A stretch of DNA of 53,918 nt from a virus. Location: positions 1-53,918 of the IMG/VR virus record IMGVR_UViG_3300047554_000854. One strand, given 5' to 3'. This document shows, piece by piece, positions 29,863-36,391 of this stretch. Each line of letters begins with the position of its first letter. The first letter of the stretch is position 1. The notes below the pieces were generated by a model, which had not been told where the DNA came from, searched no databases, and saw nothing but the letters and a program-made list of their open reading frames with translations. Both the position numbers and the translations under genes were made by a program.

Positions 29863-30290
29863 TGGCGAAACTTCTAGTGCTTCAAGGGCTACCCGCTAGT
29901 GGCAAGTCTACCTATGCTCGCGAGTTGCTGGCTTCGTATCCTGCGGGCTACGCTCTGCGGGTGAATAATGATGACCTAGCCACGATGCTATTTGGCACGG
30001 CGTTTGGTGGCGGAGAAAAGTCGGCGCAACTTCTAGGCAAAGTGCGTGCGGACTTGGTGCGTCAAGCGTTTCGCAATGGCTACGCTCTGGTGATTATGGA
30101 CAACACAAACCTAAACCCGAAGGCAGTCAAGGCGTTAGAGAAACTTGCGGAGAGTTGCGGGGCGGAGTTTGAGTTAGACAACTCATTTACTAGCGTGCCG
30201 ATTAGAGAGTGTCTGCGGAGAAATGCCACACGGGAAAATCCTGTTCCCGAAAAAGTCATTCTGGAAATGGCTCGCTTCATCGGGGACTAA
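29862..30290 (+). CDS. P-loop kinase, polynucleotide-kinase-like
   Basis: 142 residues. Walker A GLPASGKST at residues 9-17, then VNNDDLATML and VIMDNTNLNP. These are the landmarks of the 5'-kinase domain of T4 Pnk-type and related zeta-toxin-like P-loop kinases. There is no C-terminal phosphatase domain. A role in nucleic-acid end repair or tRNA repair is plausible, but no RNA ligase is in the window. It is translationally coupled to the upstream basic peptide, which might assist substrate binding. Confidence 0.75.
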   Translation: MAKLLVLQGLPASGKSTYARELLASYPAGYALRVNNDDLATMLFGTAFGGGEKSAQLLGKVRADLVRQAFRNGYALVIMDNTNLNPKAVKALEKLAESCGAEFELDNSFTSVPIRECLRRNATRENPVPEKVILEMARFIGD

Positions 30291-30348
30291 TCACCAAAAC
30301 CAGAAACCTTTACAATAGAACCACACTAACAATAGAGAGTAGGTTGCT

Positions 30349-30543
30349 ATGGTTTGGATTCAAACGAACTTCACCGCAGAGTCTATGAACACGGGTCAGG
30401 CTAAGAAGCCTGCTGTTGCCGAGGTGAAGCCTGTTGTTGCCAAGAAAAAGGCAACCAAGGTTGAGCCAGTCGCTACACCCGTAGTCGCAGAACCCGAAGC
30501 CGTTGCTGTTGAGCCAGAGGTCGTTGAACCCGAAGCAGAGTAG
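30349..30543 (+). CDS. Small low-complexity protein
   Basis: 64 residues. A basic Lys/Ala/Val-rich middle (KKPAVAEVKPVVAKKKATKV) is followed by an acidic Pro-Glu-Val repeat tail. No fold is predicted. The start lacks a strong ribosome site (AGTAGGTTGCT upstream). It may be a linker-type or charge-patterned protein. Confidence 0.45.
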   Translation: MVWIQTNFTAESMNTGQAKKPAVAEVKPVVAKKKATKVEPVATPVVAEPEAVAVEPEVVEPEAE

Positions 30544-30559
30544 TAGCAAGGCTTAGAAA

Positions 30560-30592
30560 ATCCCCCGCTGAAAAGTTGGGGGATTTTTCTTT
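30560..30592 (+). terminator. Intrinsic terminator
   Basis: ATCCCCC/GGGGGAT stem followed by TTTTCTTTG. Confidence 0.8.
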
Positions 30593-30666
30593 GCGGTGAG
30601 CGTATTCGTTTTTTCGCTATCATCTCACGGTAAACTTTCAACTAATAAAAAGTTTTGCGTTTGAAC

Positions 30667-30862
30667 TTGACTTTTCGTTCTAGGGGTGGTAGACTGCTTT
30701 TAGCAGTCGTGGCAAGGCTCCCTCGGGATTGTCCGCCTCGCACCTGTCGGTTCTTTCAAAACTCCATACGCACGAGATTTCGCCCCCGAAAACTTCGGGG
30801 TTCTTCTGGTATCAACATAGACGGGCTAGCACCCATAACTGCTGTGAAAGGGGTTGATTTTT
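30667..30862 (+). promoter_or_regulatory. Promoter and long leader with internal terminator-like hairpin
   Basis: TTGACT (30667-30672), 17 bp, TAGACT (30690-30695), with a GACTGC-TTTTA-GCAGTC dyad across the start. The leader is about 160 nt, far longer than its neighbours'. It contains CCCCGAA-AAC-TTCGGGG followed by TTCTTCT (about 30784-30807), an attenuator-like element, before the ribosome site GAAAGGGG. Confidence 0.5.
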
Positions 30863-30973
30863 ATGGAAGATGATTTCTACGAACCTGACGAAAGTTGGTT
30901 TGACGCAGACGCTCTGGCTTCTGCGGGGTTTGGCACTGATGAAGATTACGGCTACTTTGGCGGTGATGAATAG
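30863..30973 (+). CDS. 36-residue acidic peptide
   Basis: Very acidic and aromatic peptide with no cysteines. GAAAGGGG precedes ATG 30863 at good distance and a long structured leader precedes it. No clear terminator hairpin follows. Confidence 0.5.
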   Translation: MEDDFYEPDESWFDADALASAGFGTDEDYGYFGGDE

Positions 30974-31094
30974 TTAGACCTCTCTTGTGCGTATGGGGTT
31001 ACGAAAGAACCTAGTTTTTTTGTGCGGTTGATGTATTCGTTTTTTCCGTATCGTGTGGGGACACGGCGAGTTTTGGCGTGATGGCTTGCTATTG

Positions 31095-31126
31095 TCTGCG
31101 GTATGTGATAGACTACTTGTGTAGTC
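31095..31126 (+). promoter_or_regulatory. Promoter -10 with dyad
   Basis: TAGACT (31109-31114) with dyad GACTAC-TTGT-GTAGTC (31111-31126). TCTGCGGT (31095-31102) lies in the spacer. Confidence 0.65.
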
Positions 31127-31157
31127 AAATGGCTACCTAAATGAAAGGGCAGTAAAA

Positions 31158-31358
31158 ATGATTCACAGTCTAGTTGTCGAAATCGAACAGGCAAACGGAA
31201 ACACCTTGACCCCAATCTACGAGTGCCACGGCGCACGCAAGTTTGCCGAGTTTGTTGAGTGGCACGAGCAGAACCTAAGCGAGGGTTCTACGGCAGTGCT
31301 AAAAGGTTTCGACTACAACCAAGAAACCCCCGAAGTTGTTTGGACTATCAAGCGATAG
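31158..31358 (+). CDS. Small hypothetical protein, paralogue of the 33555 gene
   Basis: 66 residues. It shares with the 33555 product the segments HSLVVEIE/HTLSVEIH, PIYECH, KFAEFVEWHE, LLKGFDYN-type LKGFDYN and a C-terminal PEVV/PEIV. Clearly a duplicated gene. GAAAGGGC lies upstream of ATG 31158. Function unknown. Confidence 0.7.
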   Translation: MIHSLVVEIEQANGNTLTPIYECHGARKFAEFVEWHEQNLSEGSTAVLKGFDYNQETPEVVWTIKR

Positions 31359-31369
31359 CCGAAAGCGAG

Positions 31370-31402
31370 AAGCCCCCTGCGAAAGCGGGGGGTTTCTTTT
31401 TT
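31370..31402 (+). terminator. Intrinsic terminator
   Basis: CCCCCTGC-GAAA-GCGGGGGG stem followed by TTTCTTTTTTG. Confidence 0.85.
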
Positions 31403-31564
31403 GTCTGCGGGTTAGTGCTAAGTTGCGGGGAAGCGTGCTGAAAAAACGAATACACTACACGGCAGCCAGACGACGCCTGGGGTGTGTCGATTTGCTTTGT
31501 GTCGGTGGTTCGTGGTAGGCTTAGGTCATAAGCCGAAAGGTTCGGCAGAAAGCAAAGGGACAAA

Positions 31565-31855
31565 ATGAAACTTCTAACTCAGGAAATCCGCAAGGCACTT
31601 CCAGCACTCTACTCGCAGGACGGACTAGGAACTAACCAAGTTGCCGTAGTCAAGTTCTTCGACCCTACGGGTTCTTGGACTTGGTATGCGAGCGAGTTTG
31701 ACGGCGAGGACTTGTTCTTCGGACTTGTGGACGGGTTCGAAAAGGAACTTGGCTACTTCTCGCTAAGCGAGTTGGAAAGCCTAGAACTTCCGTTTGGGCT
31801 ACGGATTGAGCGTGACCTACACTTCACGCCTAGACCAATCAGCGAGCTTCTCTAA
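31565..31855 (+). CDS. DUF2958-like protein
   Basis: 96 residues. The pattern [20 protein letters not shown], then [40 protein letters not shown] and [11 protein letters not shown] closely follows a family (DUF2958) found on mobile elements and phages. CAAAGGGA lies upstream. The promoter has TAGGCT (31516-31521) with dyad GGCTTA-GGTCA-TAAGCC. Confidence 0.75.
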   Translation: MKLLTQEIRKALPALYSQDGLGTNQVAVVKFFDPTGSWTWYASEFDGEDLFFGLVDGFEKELGYFSLSELESLELPFGLRIERDLHFTPRPISELL

Positions 31856-31868
31856 GCCAGCGAGCGAG

Positions 31869-31902
31869 CGACCGCCTAGCCGAAAGGTTGGGCGGTTTCT
31901 TG
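31869..31902 (+). terminator. Intrinsic terminator
   Basis: ACCGCCTAGCC-GAAA-GGTTGGGCGGT stem followed by TTCTTG. Confidence 0.8.
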
Positions 31903-32026
31903 CGTGCGGGAGTGCGTATTCGTTTTTTCCGTTGCTCTCACCGCGACACGCTGGACACGGAGAGATGTAGCAAAATGTCTGCGGGGTATGGTAGGCTTGA
32001 CTTACAAGCCAGAGAAAGGGTAACAA

Positions 32027-32278
32027 ATGGCAAGCAGTATCGTAGTAGAGCAGAACCAGCAGACCGCTATGGCGTTTGTGCGTAGGTTGGTAGGCGGGGA
32101 CTTACTCGCCTATTTCCAGAGCGAGCAAGCAATCGCAAAGGCGTTTGCGGAGTGCGGGCGTAACACGGACATCCAGCGACTAACCACGAACTATGTCTGG
32201 GGTTCGTATGACCGAGCAAGCCACAATAAGCAAGCCCTAGAAGCCAAGTTGCGGGAAGTGTTCGGGCTACCCGCCTAG
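32027..32278 (+). CDS. Small helical hypothetical protein
   Basis: 83 residues, helical. GAAAGGGT lies upstream of ATG 32027. The promoter has TAGGCT (31992-31997) with dyad GGCTTG-ACTTA-CAAGCC. No family recognised. Confidence 0.6.
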   Translation: MASSIVVEQNQQTAMAFVRRLVGGDLLAYFQSEQAIAKAFAECGRNTDIQRLTTNYVWGSYDRASHNKQALEAKLREVFGLPA

Positions 32279-32294
32279 CCGAGCAGAACTAGCA

Positions 32295-32327
32295 GACCCC
32301 TAGCGAGAGTGCTAGGGGTTTTGCTTT
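32295..32327 (+). terminator. Intrinsic terminator
   Basis: ACCCCTAGC/GCTAGGGGT stem followed by TTTGCTTT. Confidence 0.85.
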
Positions 32328-32418
32328 ATGCGGGTTAGTGCGAAGTTGCGGGTGTGTCTGCGGGTGTATTCGTTTTTTCCGTAGCGTGCGACACGGGCAA
32401 ACTTTTTGGCGTATGGAT

Positions 32419-32459
32419 TTGACTTCACCGCCAAACTAAGGTAGGCTATGGGTATAGCC
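32419..32459 (+). promoter_or_regulatory. Consensus promoter with dyad over the -10
   Basis: TTGACT (32419-32424), 17 bp, TAGGCT (32442-32447). Dyad GGCTAT-GGGT-ATAGCC (32444-32459). Confidence 0.75.
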
Positions 32460-32503
32460 AAAAGGTTATAGCAATACACACCACTAGAAGCAAAGGGAAA
32501 CAA

Positions 32504-32824
32504 ATGACCACCAAAGTAGCAACCAAGACCCAGACCGCCACCACTTCGGTAGAACTTACCGCTAAGGGCGTGCGTGCGTTGAAGGCGTTCACGAAGGCAA
32601 AAGAAGCCGAAGCGAAGGCGAAGGCACTCAAAGCAAAGGCAGAAGCAATCCTGCGTGCGGAACTAGGCGAAGCAACTAAGGCGACCATTGAAGGCGTTGC
32701 GGTTGCGAGCGTAGTTGCGAGCGTGAACACTTCGTTTGACCGCGACCTAATGAAGGCGGTTTATCCAGAAGCCTTCGGTGCTTGCTTGAAGGCAACACCA
32801 TACACCTACATCAAGACCGCCTAG
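32504..32824 (+). CDS. Hypothetical protein, member of a three-copy helical family
   Basis: 106 residues: Thr/Ala-rich N-terminus, a Lys/Ala/Glu helix (AEAKAKALKAKAEAILRAEL), then a short beta segment and FDRDLMKAVYPEAFGAC. It matches the layout of the 12435 and 19626 products. The C-terminal half resembles small beta domains seen in phage recombination-associated proteins, but this is only suggestive. CAAAGGGA lies upstream. Confidence 0.6.
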   Translation: MTTKVATKTQTATTSVELTAKGVRALKAFTKAKEAEAKAKALKAKAEAILRAELGEATKATIEGVAVASVVASVNTSFDRDLMKAVYPEAFGACLKATPYTYIKTA

Positions 32825-32842
32825 CGGTTCGTGCGGTTCGCC

Positions 32843-32872
32843 CGCTAGCCCTTCGGGGTTAGCGGGTGTTCG
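32843..32872 (+). terminator. Intrinsic terminator-like hairpin
   Basis: CCCGCTAGCCC-TTCG-GGGTTAGCGGG stem followed by TGTTCGTG; the T-run is poor. Confidence 0.6.
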
Positions 32873-32993
32873 TGCGTTTGCGGGTGTTCGTGCGTGCGTG
32901 CGGTGTATTCGTTTTTTCCGTATCGCAAACACGGCGAGCAACACGGCTGGGCTTGGACTTGACTTGGGCGAGCTTCGGGTGTAGGCTTTGAGT

Positions 32994-33134
32994 ATGGTGA
33001 ACATTACAAAGATTAGAAACACTTTTGGGCGAGTGCTTGCGGGCTTCGTCAAGCGTATCGGTAGCGTGGGCTTTACGGCTTGGAAGGCTTGCGAGTGGGC
33101 AAGTTTTCGACTACACCGCTGGGCGAGCAAGTGA
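32994..33134 (+). CDS. 46-residue basic peptide, leaderless
   Basis: Basic amphipathic peptide (ITKIRNTFGRVLAGFVKRIG) with aromatic residues, resembling a membrane-active helix. TAGGCT (about 32982-32987) ends just before ATG 32994, suggesting a leaderless transcript. The stop overlaps the GTG of the following membrane protein (GTGA), so the pair is coupled. Confidence 0.5.
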   Translation: MVNITKIRNTFGRVLAGFVKRIGSVGFTAWKACEWASFRLHRWASK

Positions 33135-33328
33135 GTAACTTGGCGGGCGTTGCCTTCGTGCTTAGGTGCGTAGGTGGCGGGCTAGTCTTTATGTGGCTAG
33201 CGTCTTTCGTTATTGGCTATCAAGCCGATAGCGTGCGACCAATGTTTTTCTTTCTTGCGGTGGCGTTTTATTTCGTTGCTTGGCAAGTGAGCAAGGCAGA
33301 CACCGAAAGGCAAGACATCACGGATTAG
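33131..33328 (+). CDS. Small membrane protein
   Basis: 65 residues with two hydrophobic segments (about 5-27 and 36-53) and a polar acidic tail. GTG 33131 overlaps the previous stop by four bases. The coupled basic-peptide/membrane-protein arrangement is of unknown function; it could act at the cell envelope. Confidence 0.55.
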   Translation: MSNLAGVAFVLRCVGGGLVFMWLASFVIGYQADSVRPMFFFLAVAFYFVAWQVSKADTERQDITD

Positions 33329-33338
33329 TCTGCGGTGC

Positions 33339-33344
33339 TATAAT
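33339..33344 (+). promoter_or_regulatory. -10 element of the 6C-like small RNA
   Basis: Perfect TATAAT at 33339-33344, the only exact consensus -10 noticed in this region. The -35 is weak; TCTGCGGT (33329-33336) lies directly upstream. Confidence 0.65.
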
Positions 33345-33350
33345 AGAATC

Positions 33351-33456
33351 TCCCCTAGGCTTATCCCCTTTCGCCTAGGTGAGTAGAGTGCGGGAATGTT
33401 CGCCCCTTTCTCCCCGCGACTCCGAAAAAGGCTAGGCTTTTGTCTAGCCTTTTTTG
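33351..33456 (+). ncRNA. 6C-like small RNA with two CCCCTTTC loops
   Basis: No ORF. Transcription should start near 33351. Hairpin 1: CCTAGGC (33354-33360) pairs with GCCTAGG (33373-33379) around the 12-nt loop TTATCCCCTTTC. Hairpin 2: GAGTGCGGG (33386-33394) pairs with CCCGC-G-ACTC (33413-33422), with one bulge, around an 18-nt loop containing CCCCTTTC. A terminator follows: AAAGGCTAG / CTAGCCTTT with T-run (33427-33456). Two C-rich stem-loops followed by a terminator is the 6C RNA architecture known from actinobacteria. Both loops are complementary to the GAAAGGGG ribosome site used by most nearby genes. Confidence 0.75.
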
Positions 33457-33480
33457 TTACCCTTTTGTTATCGTATTGAC

Positions 33481-33521
33481 TTGACTTTTATGCGGTTAGG
33501 TGTTAGACTACTTATGTAGTC
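33481..33521 (+). promoter_or_regulatory. Consensus promoter with dyad over the -10
   Basis: TTGACT (33481-33486), 17 bp, TAGACT (33504-33509). Dyad GACTAC-TTAT-GTAGTC (33506-33521). Confidence 0.75.
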
Positions 33522-33554
33522 AAAAGGATTACACAAAACGAAAGGGCAACAAAA

Positions 33555-33758
33555 ATGGCAATCCACACTCTAAGCGTAGAAATCCACTACCACAACGGCG
33601 ACAAACTAAACCCAATCTACGAGTGCCACTCGGAAGAAAAGTTTGCTGAGTTTGTGGCTTGGCACGAAGCGAACTTGCCGATGAACACAACTACACTTCT
33701 AAAAGGTTTTGACTACAACAACTCGATTCCTGAAATCGTGCGGATAATCGTCAAGTAG
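33555..33758 (+). CDS. Small hypothetical protein, paralogue of the 31158 gene
   Basis: 67 residues, aligning end to end with the 31158 product (shared PIYECH, KFAEFV-WHE, LLKGFDYN). The duplicates keep the same promoter design, including identical GACTAC/GTAGTC arms. GAAAGGGC lies upstream of ATG 33555. Confidence 0.7.
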   Translation: MAIHTLSVEIHYHNGDKLNPIYECHSEEKFAEFVAWHEANLPMNTTTLLKGFDYNNSIPEIVRIIVK

Positions 33759-33768
33759 TTAGGCAAGA

Positions 33769-33800
33769 AAAACCCTCGCTGAAAGGCGGGGGTTTTTTCT
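33769..33800 (+). terminator. Intrinsic terminator
   Basis: ACCCTCGC-TGAA-AGGCGGGGGT-type stem followed by TTTTTCTTTTG. Confidence 0.8.
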
Positions 33801-33908
33801 TTTGTCTGAACTTCTGATTAGTCTGCGGTTAGGCGTATTCGTTTTTTCACGAGTGCTTGGCGGGCGGGCGGGTGAGCGAGTGCGTTACTATTTTGTTATC
33901 TTTGTAAC

Positions 33909-33951
33909 TTGACTTTATGCGGTGAGAGTGTTAGGCTTATAGCAAGCCTAA
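33909..33951 (+). promoter_or_regulatory. Consensus promoter with dyad over the -10
   Basis: TTGACT (33909-33914), 17 bp, TAGGCT (33932-33937). Dyad TTAGGCTT-ATAGC-AAGCCTAA (33931-33951). Confidence 0.75.
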
Positions 33952-33968
33952 TGAAAGGGGTAAAAGAA

Positions 33969-34190
33969 ATGTTAGTCAAAGTTATTCCGCGTTGTAACAA
34001 CCTAGTAACCGACACAACTAAGGCGGGCAATGTTGCTTGTTGCGGTAGGGTCGCTTGGTTCGGGATTACCCTAGCGAGTGGCGTAATCCATAACGCTTGC
34101 GTGGACTGCGTGGCAAAACGCTTGGCTATTCTTGCGGATAGCCTAGACACCGCTAGCGTTGTGTTCTACATAAAGGACAAAAAAGATTAG
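33969..34190 (+). CDS. Small cysteine-containing hypothetical protein
   Basis: 73 residues with C, CC, and C-x-x-C residues spaced through the protein (VACCGRVAWFG, NACVDC), a possible zinc site. ATG 33969 follows GAAAGGGGTAAA. No terminator hairpin is evident after the stop. Confidence 0.6.
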   Translation: MLVKVIPRCNNLVTDTTKAGNVACCGRVAWFGITLASGVIHNACVDCVAKRLAILADSLDTASVVFYIKDKKD

Positions 34191-34273
34191 TCAAGTCGCT
34201 TGACTTTTCTAGTCTGCGGTGATAGAATAAACTTAGTTGCTACTTGGCAACTTGATTAGAGAAAAGGGAACAA

Positions 34274-34552
34274 ATGATTTTCAATCGTGACTACTTCGAA
34301 AAGGGCGAGGTTGCGGGCGGGCTAGTTGTAAGGGTAAAAGATTACGCTGGCTTAGTCGTAGACACCCGAACCTTTATCGGCGAACCTGCGGGCAAGTATG
34401 TTCTAACGCTTGCTTGGAGTGGCGGGCGAGAAACCAAACACTTCGACACCTTCGCAAAAGCCTTGGCTATGTCTGGCGGGTATTGGGCAAGGCAAGCAAT
34501 CTGGCACGAAACTTCGGAAGGCAAAAGAAAGCGAGTGCTTCGCTGGCAGTAG
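34274..34552 (+). CDS. Small hypothetical protein
   Basis: 92 residues, beta-rich N-terminal part and basic C-terminus (SEGKRKRVLRWQ). AAAAGGGA lies upstream. The leader has GTTGC-TACTTG-GCAAC. No family recognised. Confidence 0.6.
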   Translation: MIFNRDYFEKGEVAGGLVVRVKDYAGLVVDTRTFIGEPAGKYVLTLAWSGGRETKHFDTFAKALAMSGGYWARQAIWHETSEGKRKRVLRWQ

Positions 34553-34564
34553 CCTAGCAAATAG

Positions 34565-34603
34565 CAACCCGTCAAGTTGAACACTTGGCGGGTTTGCTTT
34601 TGT
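34565..34603 (+). terminator. Intrinsic terminator
   Basis: AACCCGTCAAGT/ACTTGGCGGGTT stem followed by TGCTTTTG. Confidence 0.85.
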
Positions 34604-34752
34604 CTGCGGTGAAAGCGTGAAAGAAAGTTTTAGTTTCTTTCACAACTTCGCATTAGTGTTAGCGTGAAGAAATCGTTTGGACACAAACGAGTTTGCTCTG
34701 CGGTAAGCGTTCAGAGTGTTATCGTTTTGTTATAAATGTTTGCTAGTATAAC

Positions 34753-34794
34753 TTGACTTTTTTTGTCTGCGGTGTTAGACTTACCCCATAAGTC
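34753..34794 (+). promoter_or_regulatory. Consensus promoter with dyad over the -10
   Basis: TTGACT (34753-34758), 17 bp containing TCTGCGGT (34766-34773), TAGACT (34776-34781). Dyad GACTTA-CCCCA-TAAGTC (34778-34794). Confidence 0.75.
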
Positions 34795-34822
34795 GAAAGG
34801 TTCGGCTTATGAAAGGGAAGAA

Positions 34823-35023
34823 ATGAACAAGTTAGTTATCGTGAAATCGGTGGCAATCGTCAAGGCAGTCGCTAAGGGCGTGGCAGTCGCAACCGAAAAG
34901 AAAGCAACTACAAACCGAACCGCTAAGGTTGCTAACGAGGTGGCTAAGTGCGTTGCTGACTTGGGACTAAACCCCGTCAAGAGTATTGAGAGAGTGAACA
35001 AACTAATCGAAACCCTGCGGTAA
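34823..35023 (+). CDS. Small basic Ala/Val/Lys-rich protein
   Basis: 66 residues, helical, basic (VIVKSVAIVKAVAKGVAVA). ATG 34823 follows GAAAGGGA. No family recognised; a histone-like or membrane-surface helix is possible. Confidence 0.55.
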   Translation: MNKLVIVKSVAIVKAVAKGVAVATEKKATTNRTAKVANEVAKCVADLGLNPVKSIERVNKLIETLR

Positions 35024-35033
35024 TCGTTTAGAC

Positions 35034-35072
35034 AAACCCCGCTTAGTCGAAAGGCTAGGCGGGTTTTGTTTT
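35034..35072 (+). terminator. Intrinsic terminator
   Basis: AACCCCGCTTAG/CTAGGCGGGTT stem followed by TTGTTTTG. Confidence 0.85.
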
Positions 35073-35169
35073 GCTCGCTTGCTTGCTTTGTCTGCGGTGG
35101 CTAGTGTATTCGTTTTTTCTGTATGCTCGGCGGGCGGGCTAGTAAGTAGAAAGTTTTTTATTTAGGTGC

Positions 35170-35210
35170 TTGACTTTCTGCGGTGAGAGTGTTAGACTAC
35201 TAGTGTAGTC
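35170..35210 (+). promoter_or_regulatory. Consensus promoter with dyad over the -10
   Basis: TTGACT (35170-35175), 17 bp containing TCTGCGGT (35177-35184), TAGACT (35193-35198). Dyad GACTAC-TAGT-GTAGTC (35195-35210). Confidence 0.75.
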
Positions 35211-35238
35211 AAAAGGCTACTAAACGAAAGGGTAAAGA

Positions 35239-35451
35239 ATGAACAACAAGGCGAGAGAAACAAGGGCGGGCTTTGCGTTAGGTTCGCTAGGCTTGGCTAT
35301 GTTTTTAGGTGCTGATGCTTGGGCTAATCGCTTCACTTCGGACTATTATCACGAACAAGCAACACTAACAATCTTGGGCTTCGTTGCGGTGAGTGCTTCG
35401 CTATTCACTTGGAACGCTATCCAATACGCCCGACACCTTCGCAACAAGTAA
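35239..35451 (+). CDS. Small two-span membrane protein
   Basis: 70 residues with hydrophobic segments at about 11-28 and 43-61 and a short polar loop. GAAAGGGT lies upstream of ATG 35239. It is the last gene before the large non-coding tract. Function unknown. Confidence 0.6.
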   Translation: MNNKARETRAGFALGSLGLAMFLGADAWANRFTSDYYHEQATLTILGFVAVSASLFTWNAIQYARHLRNK

Positions 35452-35462
35452 CGCCTAGCGAG

Positions 35463-35498
35463 TGAACGCCTAGCCAAAAGGCTAGGCGTTTGCTTTTG
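35463..35498 (+). terminator. Intrinsic terminator
   Basis: AACGCCTAGCC-AAAA-GGCTAGGCGTT stem followed by TGCTTTTG. Confidence 0.9.
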
Positions 35499-36391
35499 TC
35501 TGCGGTGAGTGCTTCGCTTGACTTTGTTAGTTGCTTGCTTCTTTGTAGTTGCTTCGCTAGGCGTGCTTGCTTCTTTGTCTGCGGTAATGCTTTGCTAGGT
35601 TACTTTGCTTCTTGCTTGCTTGCCTAGGCTAGTGCTTGGGCAGTTGCTTCTTGCTTAGTGCTTAGTTTGTAGTGTTATCACTTTGTTATCTAATACACTT
35701 GACTTTTATCTAACTACTGATAGAATAGTGATAGGCAGACTTCTTAGTGCGGTAAGCGTCTAGGCTTCGCTTCTTTGTGCTTTGCTTCTTGCTTCTAACT
35801 TCTTTGCTTTGTTTGTTAGTTGCTTGCTTTGCTTCGCTTTGCTTAGTGCTTTGCTTCTTTGTGCGGTGCTTGCTTCTAGGCGTATGCCTACACACCTACA
35901 CACCTACACACCTAGGCACTCATACACCTACACACCTAGGCACTTGCTTAGTGCTTAGTGCTACACACCTATACACCTACACGCCTAAGCTTTGCGGTAA
36001 TGCTTCACCCTACTCGCCTAGTGTTTGCGGTAATAGTGCTTAGAGTATCTAGCAACGCCTAGGCTTCACCTAACTAACTAGGTTGCTTCACTAGTGGCTT
36101 GGCTAGTGGCTTGGCTTGACTAACACTAACTATTGTTATACACTACTAGGCTACTAGGCTACACTCATACACTACTATTATACCTAGGCAATAGTGATTA
36201 GTCAAGTCTATTTCTGCGGTGATTACTTCTAGGCGTATGCCTAGCCTAGCCTAGTGTTAGGTGATACACCTAGGCACTCACCTACTTACCTACTCACCTA
36301 CTCACCTACTCACCTAGTCATTGACTTACTCACTCACCTACTCACTCACTCAACTACTCAACTACTCAACTACTCAACTAGTCATCACTAA
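35499..36391. repeat. Low-complexity non-coding tract
   Basis: About 900 bases with no credible ORF. The first half is T/G/C-rich (repeats of TTGCTT, CTTCTTTG and TCTGCGGT). The second half is made of short C/A/T tandem words: ACACCTACACACC near 35890-35960, CTCACCTACTCACC near 36280-36310, and CAACTACTCAACTA near 36350-36380, with many CTAGG. Strand composition is strongly skewed. It separates the early region from the late module. Confidence 0.7.

Larger units (their letters stand above)
3892..34658. repeat. Dispersed AACTTCGCATTAGTG-type repeat
   Basis: Forward copies: 3892, 4409, 4759, 4810, 4870, 5212, 5771 (diverged), 6393, 10099, 10145, 10616, 14396, 15069, 17890, 33810 (diverged) and 34644. 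Reverse copies (TTAGTGCGAAGTT-like) lie near 24834, 26513, 29134, 31413 and 32336. Consensus AACTTCKCAYTARTG; the 4.7-5.2 kb copies end in AACG. At 6393, 10145 and 10616 it fills the promoter spacer and overlaps the -35; elsewhere it lies upstream of promoters or behind terminators. Confidence 0.85.

Noticed and set aside
10070-35120. The 15-bp repeat as part of the terminators (T-run)
   Set aside because: Most terminators already have their own T-run 10-40 bases earlier, and the repeat also occurs reversed, where it would give an A-run.
35777-36043. An 88-codon + strand ORF in the low-complexity tract
   Set aside because: Made of Leu/Cys then Thr/His/Tyr repeats that simply translate the tandem words; no ribosome site.
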